From: Styela clava
Lineage: Eukaryota; Chordata; Ascidiacea; Stolidobranchia; Styelidae
Reading direction: 5' to 3'
NCBI RefSeq assembly: GCF_964204865.1
Contig: NC_135250.1
Coordinates: 22,559,395 to 22,623,394, forward strand
DNA: 64,000 bases
Numbering within the stretch: position 1 is the first letter of the stretch; every line of letters starts with the position of its first letter. This document shows, piece after piece, positions 11,653 to 22,238 of the stretch. The position numbers and the translations under genes were made by a program. The notes beneath the pieces were generated by a model that was given only the letters and a program-made list of their open reading frames with translations, ran no database searches and was not told the DNA's origin.

Positions 11653-13705
11653 AGCCTCGAACGAAAGCGAATAAATAACCGTTGGTTTTATCACTTACGA
11701 TTCATATAATGAAATTGAATTTAATTTAGAAATTCACTAGAAAATTATTTTATTGTTACGTCACAATTATGCGATATCACCTGACTAGTCTCGTTTGGAA
11801 AATAGTCTCTCGAAAACCAAAGCAAAACGGATAAATAAAAACACTGTAAAAGAGATCTGGGCGGATATTTTAGTGCTGCGCCCAAGAGGGCCAATGAGAG
11901 ATTAACTAGTTGCTATTCGCGACATCTACAATAAATTAAAGCAAATTGACTGTAATTTGTTTAGTTCTTTGGCTGTAATACATCCATTTTTGTTTTAGTT
12001 TGTTGGCTTTTGTTATCAAACGTGGCAAATGAAATAGCTGATGGAGACGCGGTAATGCGAACTAGGTATTTTTATAGAAGAGCGGTGGCCAGTAGAAGGC
12101 CACGGATCAGGAAAGTTTGAGAATCACTGGCCTAGTTCTAGTACACCTACATTGTCCGAAAACTGCACGGAAAGCTAGTTATTAGACACTACCGGTGTTA
12201 TTCATTGAAAATAGTGTTATTGGACACGAATCGGACCATTGAAAATCGATTTAAGCCTGAATGAATTATAGGCATAACAGTAATACAATTTTATATTTTC
12301 AATTCATTAGGATGAAGAAAAAAAGCAGGATGCATATGGAACTTCTGCGAGATTTACACATTACTACGCAGAACAAGTATTAAGATGGGAAACAATCAGA
12401 TTGGCATTGCAACCCATCACAAATAATTTAGAAATAGACAAATATGACTACGAGTTGAAATAGATATGTGATATTAAATAACTTTTGACAAGGCTGGGTA
12501 AAATTAAATCACGATAGCCCAATATATATTTCGTTTTGTAGTAATTTATTGCATACACGAGGTAAGATGCAATAAGAAGACCAGGCTCAATTAAGTATTG
12601 AAACGTTATTTCGTATTTGCTTTGTGGGCGACAGACGTTCCGAGCCAGATGGATATAAACATCTAGTTGAGTTTGATACATTGTGGCGAAAATTTCCGAA
12701 GTAAGAATATGAAGTCAATGGATGGTATGTTCTGGGTTCGGATATATATGTAATACTTTTGACAGAAGGTTAGAATACAATTAAATATTTGATGCACATG
12801 TTGACACAGTAATAGTACTAGCCTACCAAATAGCGTAGTTATTTGAGTAGTTATTTGAAGAAGTGCAAAATATATTGAGTATATATTGATTATATGATAT
12901 TGATATCCAAGCTATGGCACACCATTTGATCGAATGAAAAGAGACGGCATGATTTTGCTCAAGAAAAAAGTCAAGTCTAAATGAAATAATTTCACATATC
13001 ATCGAATTGCAGCCATGTCTCATTTTGCACATATATAAACTAACCTGTTTGTAATAATAAAAATTAACATAAAGCGATATAACTCAAAAAACTGTACATA
13101 TCAGCAAAAATTAACAATACACAAAAATGACAATGATTAAATGAATGATCTATAACAGAGTTTTAATTATCATTCACTTGCAATATTAAATCAGAATTAA
13201 CTCGATTACTCTAAGGCAGGGGTGTGCAACATTTTTTGTCGGCGGCCCTCCAACAACTTCAGACATTTAGCTAGGCCACACTAAAAATTTAGTTTTTCTC
13301 ATGTACAAAACGAACTGAAAAATTCTCCCAATGCAAAATTTTCATTTATTTAACATTTATGTTGGACACTTGAAATTTTAGGTTCTAGCATTTTTTGTTA
13401 ACATCAGCTTTACAGAAGTTGTAGCAACCCTTAACTGATGAAATACATTAGCGACAACTAGAGCGCCGTGTGAAAGGCAAGAGGAAAAAATGCAGCTCTC
13501 GCTTATGCGAAAGGTTCAACGCATGGGGAGAATCTGAACGTTGACAAGGGCCAAATTAAATGTCTTGACGGGTCGGGTTGTGGCAGAAACTTATGTTAGA
13601 TTATTACTTGGGTTTTATGTTGAACCACGAATAAATTCCAATTCAGCACTGAACAGTTAGCTGATTCAAGACAAGAAAACAAAAAATATCAACTTCGCTA
13701 CCAGA
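11653..13705. other. Intergenic with hAT-like ends and one possible exon
   Basis: The sequence ending at 12129 reads gtttgagaatcactg, the usual right end of a hAT element (the opposite strand begins cagtgattctcaaac), preceded by ggcc motifs. I found no left end. At 13217, caggggtgtgcaac looks like another hAT left terminus without a clear partner. A possible plus-strand exon lies at 12311-12463. The rest is AT-rich and shows nothing coding. Confidence 0.35.
12311..12463 (+). CDS. Possible 3'-terminal exon, plus strand, unknown product
   Basis: A 51-codon open stretch follows a good acceptor (ttttcaattcattag) and ends at TAG. It has a protein-like composition with aromatic and charged residues, for example FTHYYAEQVLRWETIRLAL. 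I could not find upstream exons or a family. It may be the last exon of a gene, part of a retroelement, or chance. Confidence 0.25.
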   Translation, partial: DEEKKQDAYGTSARFTHYYAEQVLRWETIRLALQPITNNLEIDKYDYELK

Positions 13706-16700
13706 TCATGTCTCCTTCTGTGCAACTTCACAATCATCTGCCTTTGGCACTTCACCACCGTTAGGTGACTCGGTTTTCTGCTGCTCTTCTGATTTTTGTT
13801 TCAACCCTGTATATTCTTCACTGATGTCCCACAATCTTTTTGCAAAATCATCTCTTTTTGCATCGTTAGATTCTCCAGTTTGTTTGCAATTACTGAAAAA
13901 AAAAATTGGTCTATGATGGTGAATAACCACGAATGCCTCAAATAAATCAGTTTGAACTTTTATTTTATTTTACCTAGTGTTGAGTAGAAGTCCCCAAACC
14001 CCAAGTTGCAAGTAAATTCGGGTCACAGATTATCTGATTCCGAGTCTTAAGTCAAATCCGGCACCCAAGTAGAGACAATCACAGAGTTGAGTCTCGTTGT
14101 CAATTAGTTATTGATGAGTCTGATTCATTCTATTCAGATGTTTGGAGTATCTTCGATAATTAGACTCGAGTTGAGTCAATGACTCAAGCATCCTGTTACT
14201 GATTACGTCATATAACATTTTATTCCTAACATTGGACACTTCTAAACTTAAATTATTGAGATAGATGATTATTTCCATCGAAACTTGGACATGAATTTTG
14301 ATTCAGTCAATCATTATAACTACAGTACTCACGCAAAAAACTTCCCAGTGACTCCTTCAAGTTCAGGAGCAACAGCACAATATATTTGTGTCTGGGCTCC
14401 TTGCTCTGGAGTTCTCCACCAACGTCTTGTCAAAGAATTTGCCCAACCCATAATTCTATCCATGAAAGTAGGATTTTCATGGGTTCCCACATGTCTCTGT
14501 AAGTCTGTTTTAACTGCACCAGGCTCCAATGAATTGCTTGTTACACCAGTTCCTAAAATAGTTAAGCAGTTTATTGAAAAAAAACGTTCATATCCATATT
14601 GAAATAAGTACTTCACACAATAAATCAAATTCTTCGAAATGTGTCCCCTTATTTATATTTTGTTTAGTGTTTTAACATCCAAAATTGATTTAAGAGTCAT
14701 TGTCAGATTTTATATCATGTAAATTTATTTTTTTTTGCTTTGTGCTTTTACTGTGATTCAAGGATGGACGCATGCGTACTCGTTCGTTCCTAACTTTATA
14801 TTATGTTTTCTGCCGGTATGAGCGACCAAAGTAAAATTGATCAATTGCGTCCATACCTTCAAGTCTTTTGCTTAATTCTCTTGAGAAAAGAACATTCATC
14901 AATTTGCTCTGAGCATATGCTGTCGTTGGAGTGTAATTTTTTTCAAGATTTAAATCATCCCAATGTATTGCAGCACCCAAATATTTGTAATGAGCTGCAG
15001 ACGAAACGGTCACAATTCGACTGGGTGCACTTTTCTGAACACACAAAGTATTCAAGTATTTGTGTTAGTGTGCAACAAGACTCTTGCAATCACTTCCAAC
15101 AGTTGTCTTCGCTCTTGCTATTTCATCCTTTGACATGGCATTATGAAAAACAACTTTTTCAAGCAATAAAACTCAACTGCATATATTCATAAAAAATCTT
15201 TTCAACATCGAACAAACATTAACTTTATTGTTTCTACAATACCATAATTTCTGATGCTCGAGATGATCTTTGTTATCCGAATAAAATTATAAAAAAAATT
15301 GGAATGTCAGATATAAAAGGGAAGTAGCAATTTTCAGGAAAAGTAAAGACAATCATCCATATTCCAGAGCTATTCGAAATTTACTGAAAAAGTTCAACAC
15401 ATCTCAAATACTGACTGATCATACCTTGATCAGATCCAACAACAAGTTAGTCAGCAGAAAATGTCCAAGATGATTGACACCAAATTGCATCTCAAATCCG
15501 TCTTTCGTTTTAGACTGAGGACACATCATTACACCTGTAAAAAATCAGACAGGATTAATTGATGATATTTTCCCACATAGGACAGCAATGAGGTCACTGA
15601 CTAAAATGTTTTTTAGATATGCTAGCAGTTTGAAAATTTCGGGTTTGAATCCTATGCTCACCACCTCACCTAAACTGGGTAGGCAATGTCGAACCAGAGA
15701 ATTTTGGAAGGACTACAATCTCTTCGGTTTGGCGCTGTTTACTCAATTTAATACGCCCTGGGTGAATTAGTGTGTGAGAGATAAAACTGCAATGCCAGCA
15801 TAGTTAAGTTTAACGCTTTACCCACTAGCACATAGTGTTCACAAAGATACCTGCATTATTGATTAGCACATCCAATTTCGACTCGGTTTTATTAATATCA
15901 TCTGCAAAAACACGAATTGATTCCATAGAAGAAAGATCAAGTTGTTTCACAATAATATTTTCAGAACCAGATTCTTTCACAGCCTGAAAGACAAAAATGT
16001 CTACTATTCACATAACAAAAAATAAAAAGATAAAAAACATGACATTCTACAACATTGTAACATGATACAATTACTTGCGCAGTCAAAATGAATACATTTA
16101 TCATGTTTTTTATACCAACAATGTTGCAGTTTACCCTGCATGAGATGGATCTTGTGATAATGATGATAATTATGGGCGAAAGGATTTTTTCACTTTGTGT
16201 CATCATAGGATGGTTCACAGAGAAACTGGTTTATTCCCATATGGTCCATGGACTGGTAACCGGACCGCAGGCCATGGTTCACCATGATTAAGCTATCATA
16301 TTCCCGTATTCAAACATTGCTTTAATCAGAAGCTAGAATGGCAGTTATTTCAATGTACTGAATAATTGATACAGTAATAATATATATACTACTTGCATAA
16401 GAAAGTAGAAGGCTTACAAGACATCAATTATTAAATAAGACAGACAGAGCCTAAAATACTGAAATACGTCATAATCATGTGAAGACATCGCTTATCCAGT
16501 AATCAATACAGAATTGAAAACTCACAGTATCTTTGGCTTCATTTCCCCGATCCATATTTCTGCTTGTCATAATCACTCTTGCACCTCGTTTTCCCATATC
16601 AATTGCAGTTGCAAGTCCCATGCCAGTATTCGCTCCCGTAATAAGAACAGTTTTTCCAGTCATTTTTATATTTTCATTTACCATTCCACCTTGGACTGTT

Positions 16701-16720
16701 TTTATCTTCGCTTCAGCCAT
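13706..16720 (-). CDS. Short-chain dehydrogenase, retinol dehydrogenase 11-14-like
   Basis: The gene encodes a 340-residue NADP(H)-type SDR, probably acting on retinoids or other lipophilic aldehydes/ketones at a membrane. Six exons join in phase: 16526-16720, 15851-15983, 15425-15534, 14857-15034, 14333-14552 and 13706-13892. The start is the ATG at 16720. The Rossmann glycine motif is TGANTGMG (residues 28-35; the usual Ile is Met). NNAG ends exon 2. VSSAAH supplies the catalytic Ser, and YAQSK supplies the Tyr and Lys. Exon 5 has the family's [15 protein letters not shown]. The C-terminal [13 protein letters not shown] is typical of RDH11-14 and is followed by a polar tail. RDH11, 12 and 14 have a hydrophobic N-terminal anchor. 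Here the N-terminus is polar, closer to RDH13 or the soluble-domain forms. Family assignment is strong; the exact paralogue is not. Confidence 0.88.
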
Positions 16721-17668
16721 TTTGTAGAGTGTAATTTTCAATTTAATTTAAAGGTTTTGCGATATACTAGAAATTTGAATGATAGAAATTTAAGTTCCGA
16801 AGCAATAGCTCAAGTATCCTTACCAACCAGACAGCGCGATAAGCAACTTCAACTTTTATAATAGCGCAAAAATGTTATACATTTTAGCATCGGCACTCAC
16901 TTTCTAACCCTGTAACCTAAGACGACAAGACATTTTGTTAATTTGCTTGCCCTGATCGAACACTGTCAGACTGTGGAATCATCTCATAGAATTGCTACAT
17001 ATAAGTTTATTTCGACTCTAAAATCAGAATAACTGACCACAAAATATTTGATAAAAACAAATAAATAAAAACTTACTGGTATTATGGAATCAGGGAAGCA
17101 AACAAAATCATAAGCAAGCATGCAAAATTTGCGTTAGTTTATTTCGAAAGATAGTTTATTTCGAAAACTCCACAATCTGACAATACAAACAAATAAAAAA
17201 TGGAGAATTCTGGACAGCGGGCAAAACCTTTAAAAAAGTTTAAAACACGATGAGTACGGTAGTCTATCAGTATCACTGTATCATGTGTTGCAAAAATCGT
17301 CACAAAACCTCACAAAGCTGAAAAGCGATACGCCCAGCAGCCCAAGATTGCAGCATGTTTTTGTTTACTCAAAAGCCAGCGCAGCAGTTTTTATCCAGCA
17401 AATTATGCTGAATCATTGTGCTCGTGTCTCGTGAGACGTGCCTCGTTAGCGACCAGAACATTCTGCGCCCAAATGACTTTTCTCCGCTTACTGTCCAAGC
17501 GGAACAGATTAATTCACATCTAATTATATCAGTAGTTTAATTAGCGTACCGGTAGCGTTCTACACGCTTGTATACTCTATCATTAGAGGTTGCTAACTTG
17601 TTTTGTGTAAAGAACATTAAAGTCGGAAGCTATTGACGTAAGCATGTCTGTATTGTTGAGTAAGCATT
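16721..17668. other. Intergenic upstream of the SDR gene
   Basis: No gene is supported. At about 17131-17170, tagtttatttcgaaa occurs twice in tandem. This is the reverse of the LINE tail motif tttcgaaataaact seen at 5850 and 24494, so a short antisense retroelement scrap is likely. The region should contain the SDR promoter, but no clear core element stands out. Confidence 0.3.
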
Positions 17669-17715
17669 GATTGATCAATCAGCTCTACTAGCATGATCAA
17701 TCAGCTCTACTAGCA

Positions 17716-18172
17716 ATGTTTCAATCATTACTACTTAGCCATATTCGATATTGTTGTTCAGTCTGGCTCCATGGTAATGAAACACTTGTCTCAAAACTGC
17801 AGAGTTTTTGTAATAATTTTTTAAGAATAGTTTTTGGTAAAAGAAAACGTGATAGTGTAGACCCTGACTTCAAATCACTAAACATACTTAAGGTTGAAGA
17901 CATGATGAAATTTGAAATATTATCCCTAGCTTAAGACTTCCATAATAATGCGCTGCCCAATTGCTTTAATGACATACTTGTCAAAACTACCTCCAACCGA
18001 AGAAGTAGTTCTGATTTATTCGTACCTTTCATGAGTAAATCTGTGAGTCAGCATTCCATGTCTTTTACTGGACCCAAACTTTGGAATTCTCTTCCCTTAA
18101 ATTTGAAAACGTTAAAGTCCAAAAAAATCTTTTGAAAAACAAGTCAAGTCTCATTTAGTTTCCAAATATTAA
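17716..18172 (+). pseudogene. LINE ORF2 C-terminal fragment
   Basis: The frame from 17716 reads SLLLSHIRYCCSVWLHGNE and continues with LQSFCNNFLRIVFGKRKRD, the post-RT thumb region of jockey/CR1-like LINE reverse transcriptases (the usual pattern is Y-x3-VW...L..LQ...N..LR.I). An in-frame TAA interrupts it at about 17932. The same frame then continues with the conserved tail around GPKLWNSLP, until a run of A residues shifts the frame near 18125. The catalytic YxDD region is absent. This is a dead 5'-truncated copy. Confidence 0.7.
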
Positions 18173-18900
18173 AAATTACTACTGGTGGTATTCGATGACA
18201 AAAACTTGGGACACTCCACACTTGCACATTATTGTTTTAATGAAAATGTTGAACAGCTATAATAATATTGTTATATCTTGCCATGACTTGGTCAGACCTA
18301 GTCCAGCACTAAAGAAATGGTATTGTGGCATGCATGAGTATATTATTTTAAATATATAGGTAGCTGACATACCCGGATGATATTTTCTTTAAATAACTGC
18401 ACGCATTCTATCACTTCACGCTCGTGTTTTTAACTTTTTCTAGCTGTGATGTCCTTATCATACACACTTGGTCCTATATTTGAGTGGGGGTATAAGGGTT
18501 GTAGATAGAATAATATAGTTACTGCAAGGTTTCTCATTATTGCAACTAGGCGAGTAGTAGAGCTATGTTGAATTCTCCCCTTCAGATTTTAATTTGCTGT
18601 GGGTCATTGTAATTGGATGTGGTTTTTATATCATTTATATATGCATGCATTTTATGTTAAGGCATGGTATTGGTGTAAGTTGACTTGTTGGCCAAGTTAT
18701 AGATAGTAAAATTTCGTGTGTTTTTTGCATGGTGTGATAAATTCTTCTCTGTCCCAAGCAGAATGTCACCATAGATCAGGGGTCACCAAACTTTTTTGAT
18801 CGCGGGCCGGGTATGACTCAAATTGTGTTGAAACGGGCCGGATGAATATTTTTGTCAATGCAATACAATAAATTCACAAATGTTGGGAATATCGCAGAAT

Positions 18901-19679
18901 ATAGAGGACTTGCACGGGTCACGTGACCTTGTTACTGGACGGCAATAAAACAAAAACGTCCATTTGGCTCCTGTCAGTTGCAAGTCGGATTATACGTTTC
19001 CGTTTTGTTTGGCTGTTGAAAATGGTTATTTCGTATTGTTCCGCTGGCTGTACGTATAGTATAGACAACGAAATGGATCACCAGCTATATTCCACTGTTT
19101 TCAAAAGATCCGGAACGTCGCGCAATGTGGATATCATCTATTGGCAGGACTGCTTGGTGTCAAGTCCAGAAGCCATCTTACTCGTGTTTCACTGTTTACG
19201 GACAGCACTTCGTTGATGGTGAGTCATGATGTGCCGTTATCAATTTTTTTAAATATTCATAAGCTCCCTCATTTCAATGGAAAGCAGATGACAAACTACT
19301 GTTATTGGTAGGCTCAGGTGTAGGCCTACTTGCAGACTTGACTCGTGTAAGGTATTAATCAATAATTGCCATGAGGTATTGTTTCCCTAGTTAGCAGGTA
19401 ATCTATTAGTGAGTGTGAAAATTTGAATAGATAACTAAAGTTTAACGCCAGTGCCAATGCAAAAAATAACCAGAATTCAATTGAATTCTCTATCTGAGAA
19501 TACGCTAGCCACCGCATCTCTGATCTCCCTGGGAGTTTCACAGGTTCCAATCCCATGCGGGGATAGTTATGTGCGAGGGGATTGCAGCTCTCCTCCCACT
19601 AAGGGTGGTTCACACGACCGCTGGTCGATTACGACATCCCCCACCATCAAGTCCATGCTTCTAAAACAAATAACTGGCT
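18901..19679 (+). repeat. Left arm of the long inverted repeat
   Basis: The arm starts atagaggacttgcacgggtc and ends taactggct. Its reverse complement is found with scattered substitutions and small indels at 21426-22238. Near its inner end (about 19500-19680) it holds a tRNA-SINE-like stretch with a B-box-like ggttccaatccc. The same stretch is present in the other arm, so it was inserted before the arm was duplicated. Confidence 0.8.
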
Positions 19680-20078
19680 AACTAATCCCGACATAGAATG
19701 GTAATCGTACGATGTTGCACCTTGCAATCTGTCCCCAACCACAGATAAATTCTATCCTAAAAACTACCCACATTGGTAGGCATAGTTGCGTTTCAAATTA
19801 AAAGAAATCTTCATTAATGGTCAGAAGGTGTTGTTGTCTGATTGTTTTGTTAGTTAGCAGGTAATTTATTACTGATCTGATACACAAATTTGGCACTGTC
19901 AAATGATGATTAGTGTTTAATTTATTTTCAGGAAAAAGAGAAGATACCCATTATCAGCTGCTTACATGTCCCATCGATATTTGAATTTTCGCCATCCCCA
20001 GAGAAGAAGAGAATAGTTAGAAAAAGGAGGATTTTGAAGAAAGGCAAAAGGCAGGACCATTTCAACAAATTCTGTTAA
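19022..20078 (+). pseudogene. THAP-domain gene remnant, left arm
   Basis: A first exon (about 19022-19215) starts with an ATG and a THAP-like C-x3-C (CSAGC). The later part of the THAP fold, including C-x2-H, lies in another frame, so the reading frame is broken. A GT donor follows at gatggtgagt. A second exon (19932-20078) follows the acceptor tttattttcag and encodes a strongly basic tail ending in TAA. THAP domains bind DNA in P-type transposases and derived proteins. The fragment is short and not functional as read. Confidence 0.5.
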
Positions 20079-20976
20079 CTTGTATGCGTTGCAATATTAA
20101 TTCGCAGTTGTTAGCATAAACATTTAATGTGTCTTTCGACTAGACCTACCACACTTTAAAAAAAAGCCGCCTACACCCCTTTTCACTAGAACCATAATAC
20201 TGCAAAATATTTGATAGAAATTACCCCCGGGGCATCATATCTTCCATTTGAAAGGGCTGTGGAGGCAGATACATTTTTTACTCTAAATTATGGAATGTTA
20301 CTTCCAGGTTATCTTATCCTTGCTTATAGATATCTTGAGGTTAGTAACTCCAACTGACCCATGCATGCCACTCTGAAAATTCTCTTGTGTACCCATAAAA
20401 TACGGCTGTTGGAGCCTTCAGACCTTGAAAACAGTCGAATCTGAGCACGATGGATTCGTGTGAAACACGTAATATGCATTTAGAGGCAAAAATATCCCAT
20501 CCTGAGCAGCACCGATCCACAACCTGCCTATGGAATCAAAACATTAGACAAATTGGTGTACTGTGCGCATTCACAAATTTTTGCGAATCAAGTGTGCCTT
20601 TTGACTAAAGAAAATTTAGCATTGAAATGGTCAATCTCAATATCAACCTAGTATCTGCAGATAAAACCAGTTTTTTAAAAATACATTTTTGATGTGCTTT
20701 ATTTTTCAAATATAATTTATAATTACTGTAAAGTGTGTGATACATTTGGTACTATGAATACTATTTGCAAATTAGCTTGGGTTACACCCCTCTCAAATAA
20801 AAGTTTAGACTCTTAAGTCGTATCTCATAATATTCTTTAAACAAAAGGTTGCGGCTAGCAGGCTACCCATCAGAATTTCCTTTCAGATCACAAAGTCGCA
20901 ATATTACGCCTCGCTTAAGTTTCATTGGCAACTGTATCTGGTTGTGGTATCGGTGTCCAACGTTAGACTGAAACCT

Positions 20977-21276
20977 TCACGACCAGACCCACCGAAACAA
21001 TTTTTTTTTTGATAGGGTCGTCTTGAAGTTGATTTCGTTAAAGCACAATGGACACTTTGTCTCCACCAATCCACAGTAATCACAAGTTACTTTGTCATTA
21101 CGATAAGCATCAATAAATGGATACTGAGGATGTATTATCAAGTCATGCAAGCTGAGGTCTTGTGCCACTGTGGTCTTGTTGCAACTTATACTTTGCCATC
21201 CATCTATTCCATGGTCGCACCCATATCTGTTAGATAATGGATACAGATAAGAGTTTTCATAAAATCTAACGATCAA
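20977..21276 (-). pseudogene. YqaJ-like exonuclease fragment
   Basis: The minus-strand frame contains HPQYPFIDAYRNDKVTCDYC followed closely by VETKCP. This matches the core of YqaJ-type (lambda-exonuclease-like) nucleases carried by invertebrate mobile elements, which read roughly YPFxxAxxDG...CxCCG...EIKCP. The diagnostic Glu-x-Lys is kept (ETK). The Asp-Gly of the usual ASPDG is altered, and the CCG pair is changed to CG. It is an isolated fragment in the spacer of the fold-back element and is probably dead. Confidence 0.5.
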
Positions 21277-21425
21277 GGAGTGTGAAATTTATATCCATAT
21301 CCCACCACAGCCACTAGTCGTAAATGAATTTGATTCCGGGTAGCATATATTTTTTACCAATGACAATAAAAAGACATTTTGAATCAGTTGTACAAGCACC
21401 ATTAGGATAGGATTTATCTGGGGGG

Positions 21426-22238
21426 AGCCAGTTATTTGTTTTCAAAAGCATGGACTTGGATGGTGGGGAATGATCGTAACCGATCAGAGGTCATGTGAAC
21501 CACCCTCGGTGGGAGTGGAGCTGCAATCCTCTAGCACATAACTATCCCCGCATGGGATTGAAACCTGTGAAACTACCAGAGTGATCAGAGATGCGGTGGC
21601 GAGCGTATTCCTAGATGGCGAATTCAATTGAATTCTGGTTATTTTTTGCATAACCACTGGTGTTAAACTTTATTTATCTATTCAACCTTTCACACTTAGT
21701 GATAGATTACCTGCTAATCAGGGAAACAATACCTTACAGCAATTGATTATTAATTCCTTACTGTCTTACACAAGTCAAGTCTGCAACTGCAAGTAGGCCC
21801 ACGCCTAGGCCTACTGATAACAGTAGTTTGTCATCTGCTTTCCATTGAAATGAGGAAGCTTGTGAATATTTAAAGAAATTGATAACGGCACACTATCACC
21901 ACATTTCCACTCACCATCAACGAAGTGCTGTCCGCAAACAGTGAAACACAAGTAAGATGGCTTCTGGACTTGACACCAAGCAGTTCTGCCAATAGGCAAT
22001 AGATGATATCCACATTGCGCGACGTTCAGGATCTTTTTAAATCAATGGAATATTACTGAAGATCCATTTCGTTGTCTATACTATACGTACAGCCAACAGA
22101 ACAACGAAATAACCATTTTCAACAGCCAAACAAAACGCAAACGTATAATCCGACTTGCAACTGACAGGAGCCAAATGGACGTTTTTGTTTTATTGCCGTC
22201 CAGTAACAATGTCACGTGACCCGTGCAAGTCCTCTATA
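21426..22238 (-). repeat. Right arm of the long inverted repeat
   Basis: This is the reverse complement of the left arm at 18901-19679 and is slightly longer. It contains the second THAP remnant on the minus strand (about 21900-22110), with a visible KPSYLCFTVCGQHFVDGEW that fits the THAP C-x2-H end (CGQH). The N-terminal cysteines lie in a different frame, so this copy is broken too. Confidence 0.75.

Noticed and set aside
11653..11694. Upstream extension of the unknown 11-exon gene
   Set aside because: The extension depends on a GTG start. The first ATG is at 11652.
15600..15780. tRNA-like sequence (ggtttgaatcc) in an SDR intron
   Set aside because: The B-box-like core is present, but I could not fold a tRNA or find an A-box. 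At most it is a SINE scrap.
16721..16741. Seven-codon N-terminal extension of the SDR protein
   Set aside because: It would start at TTG. The ATG at 16720 is the natural start.
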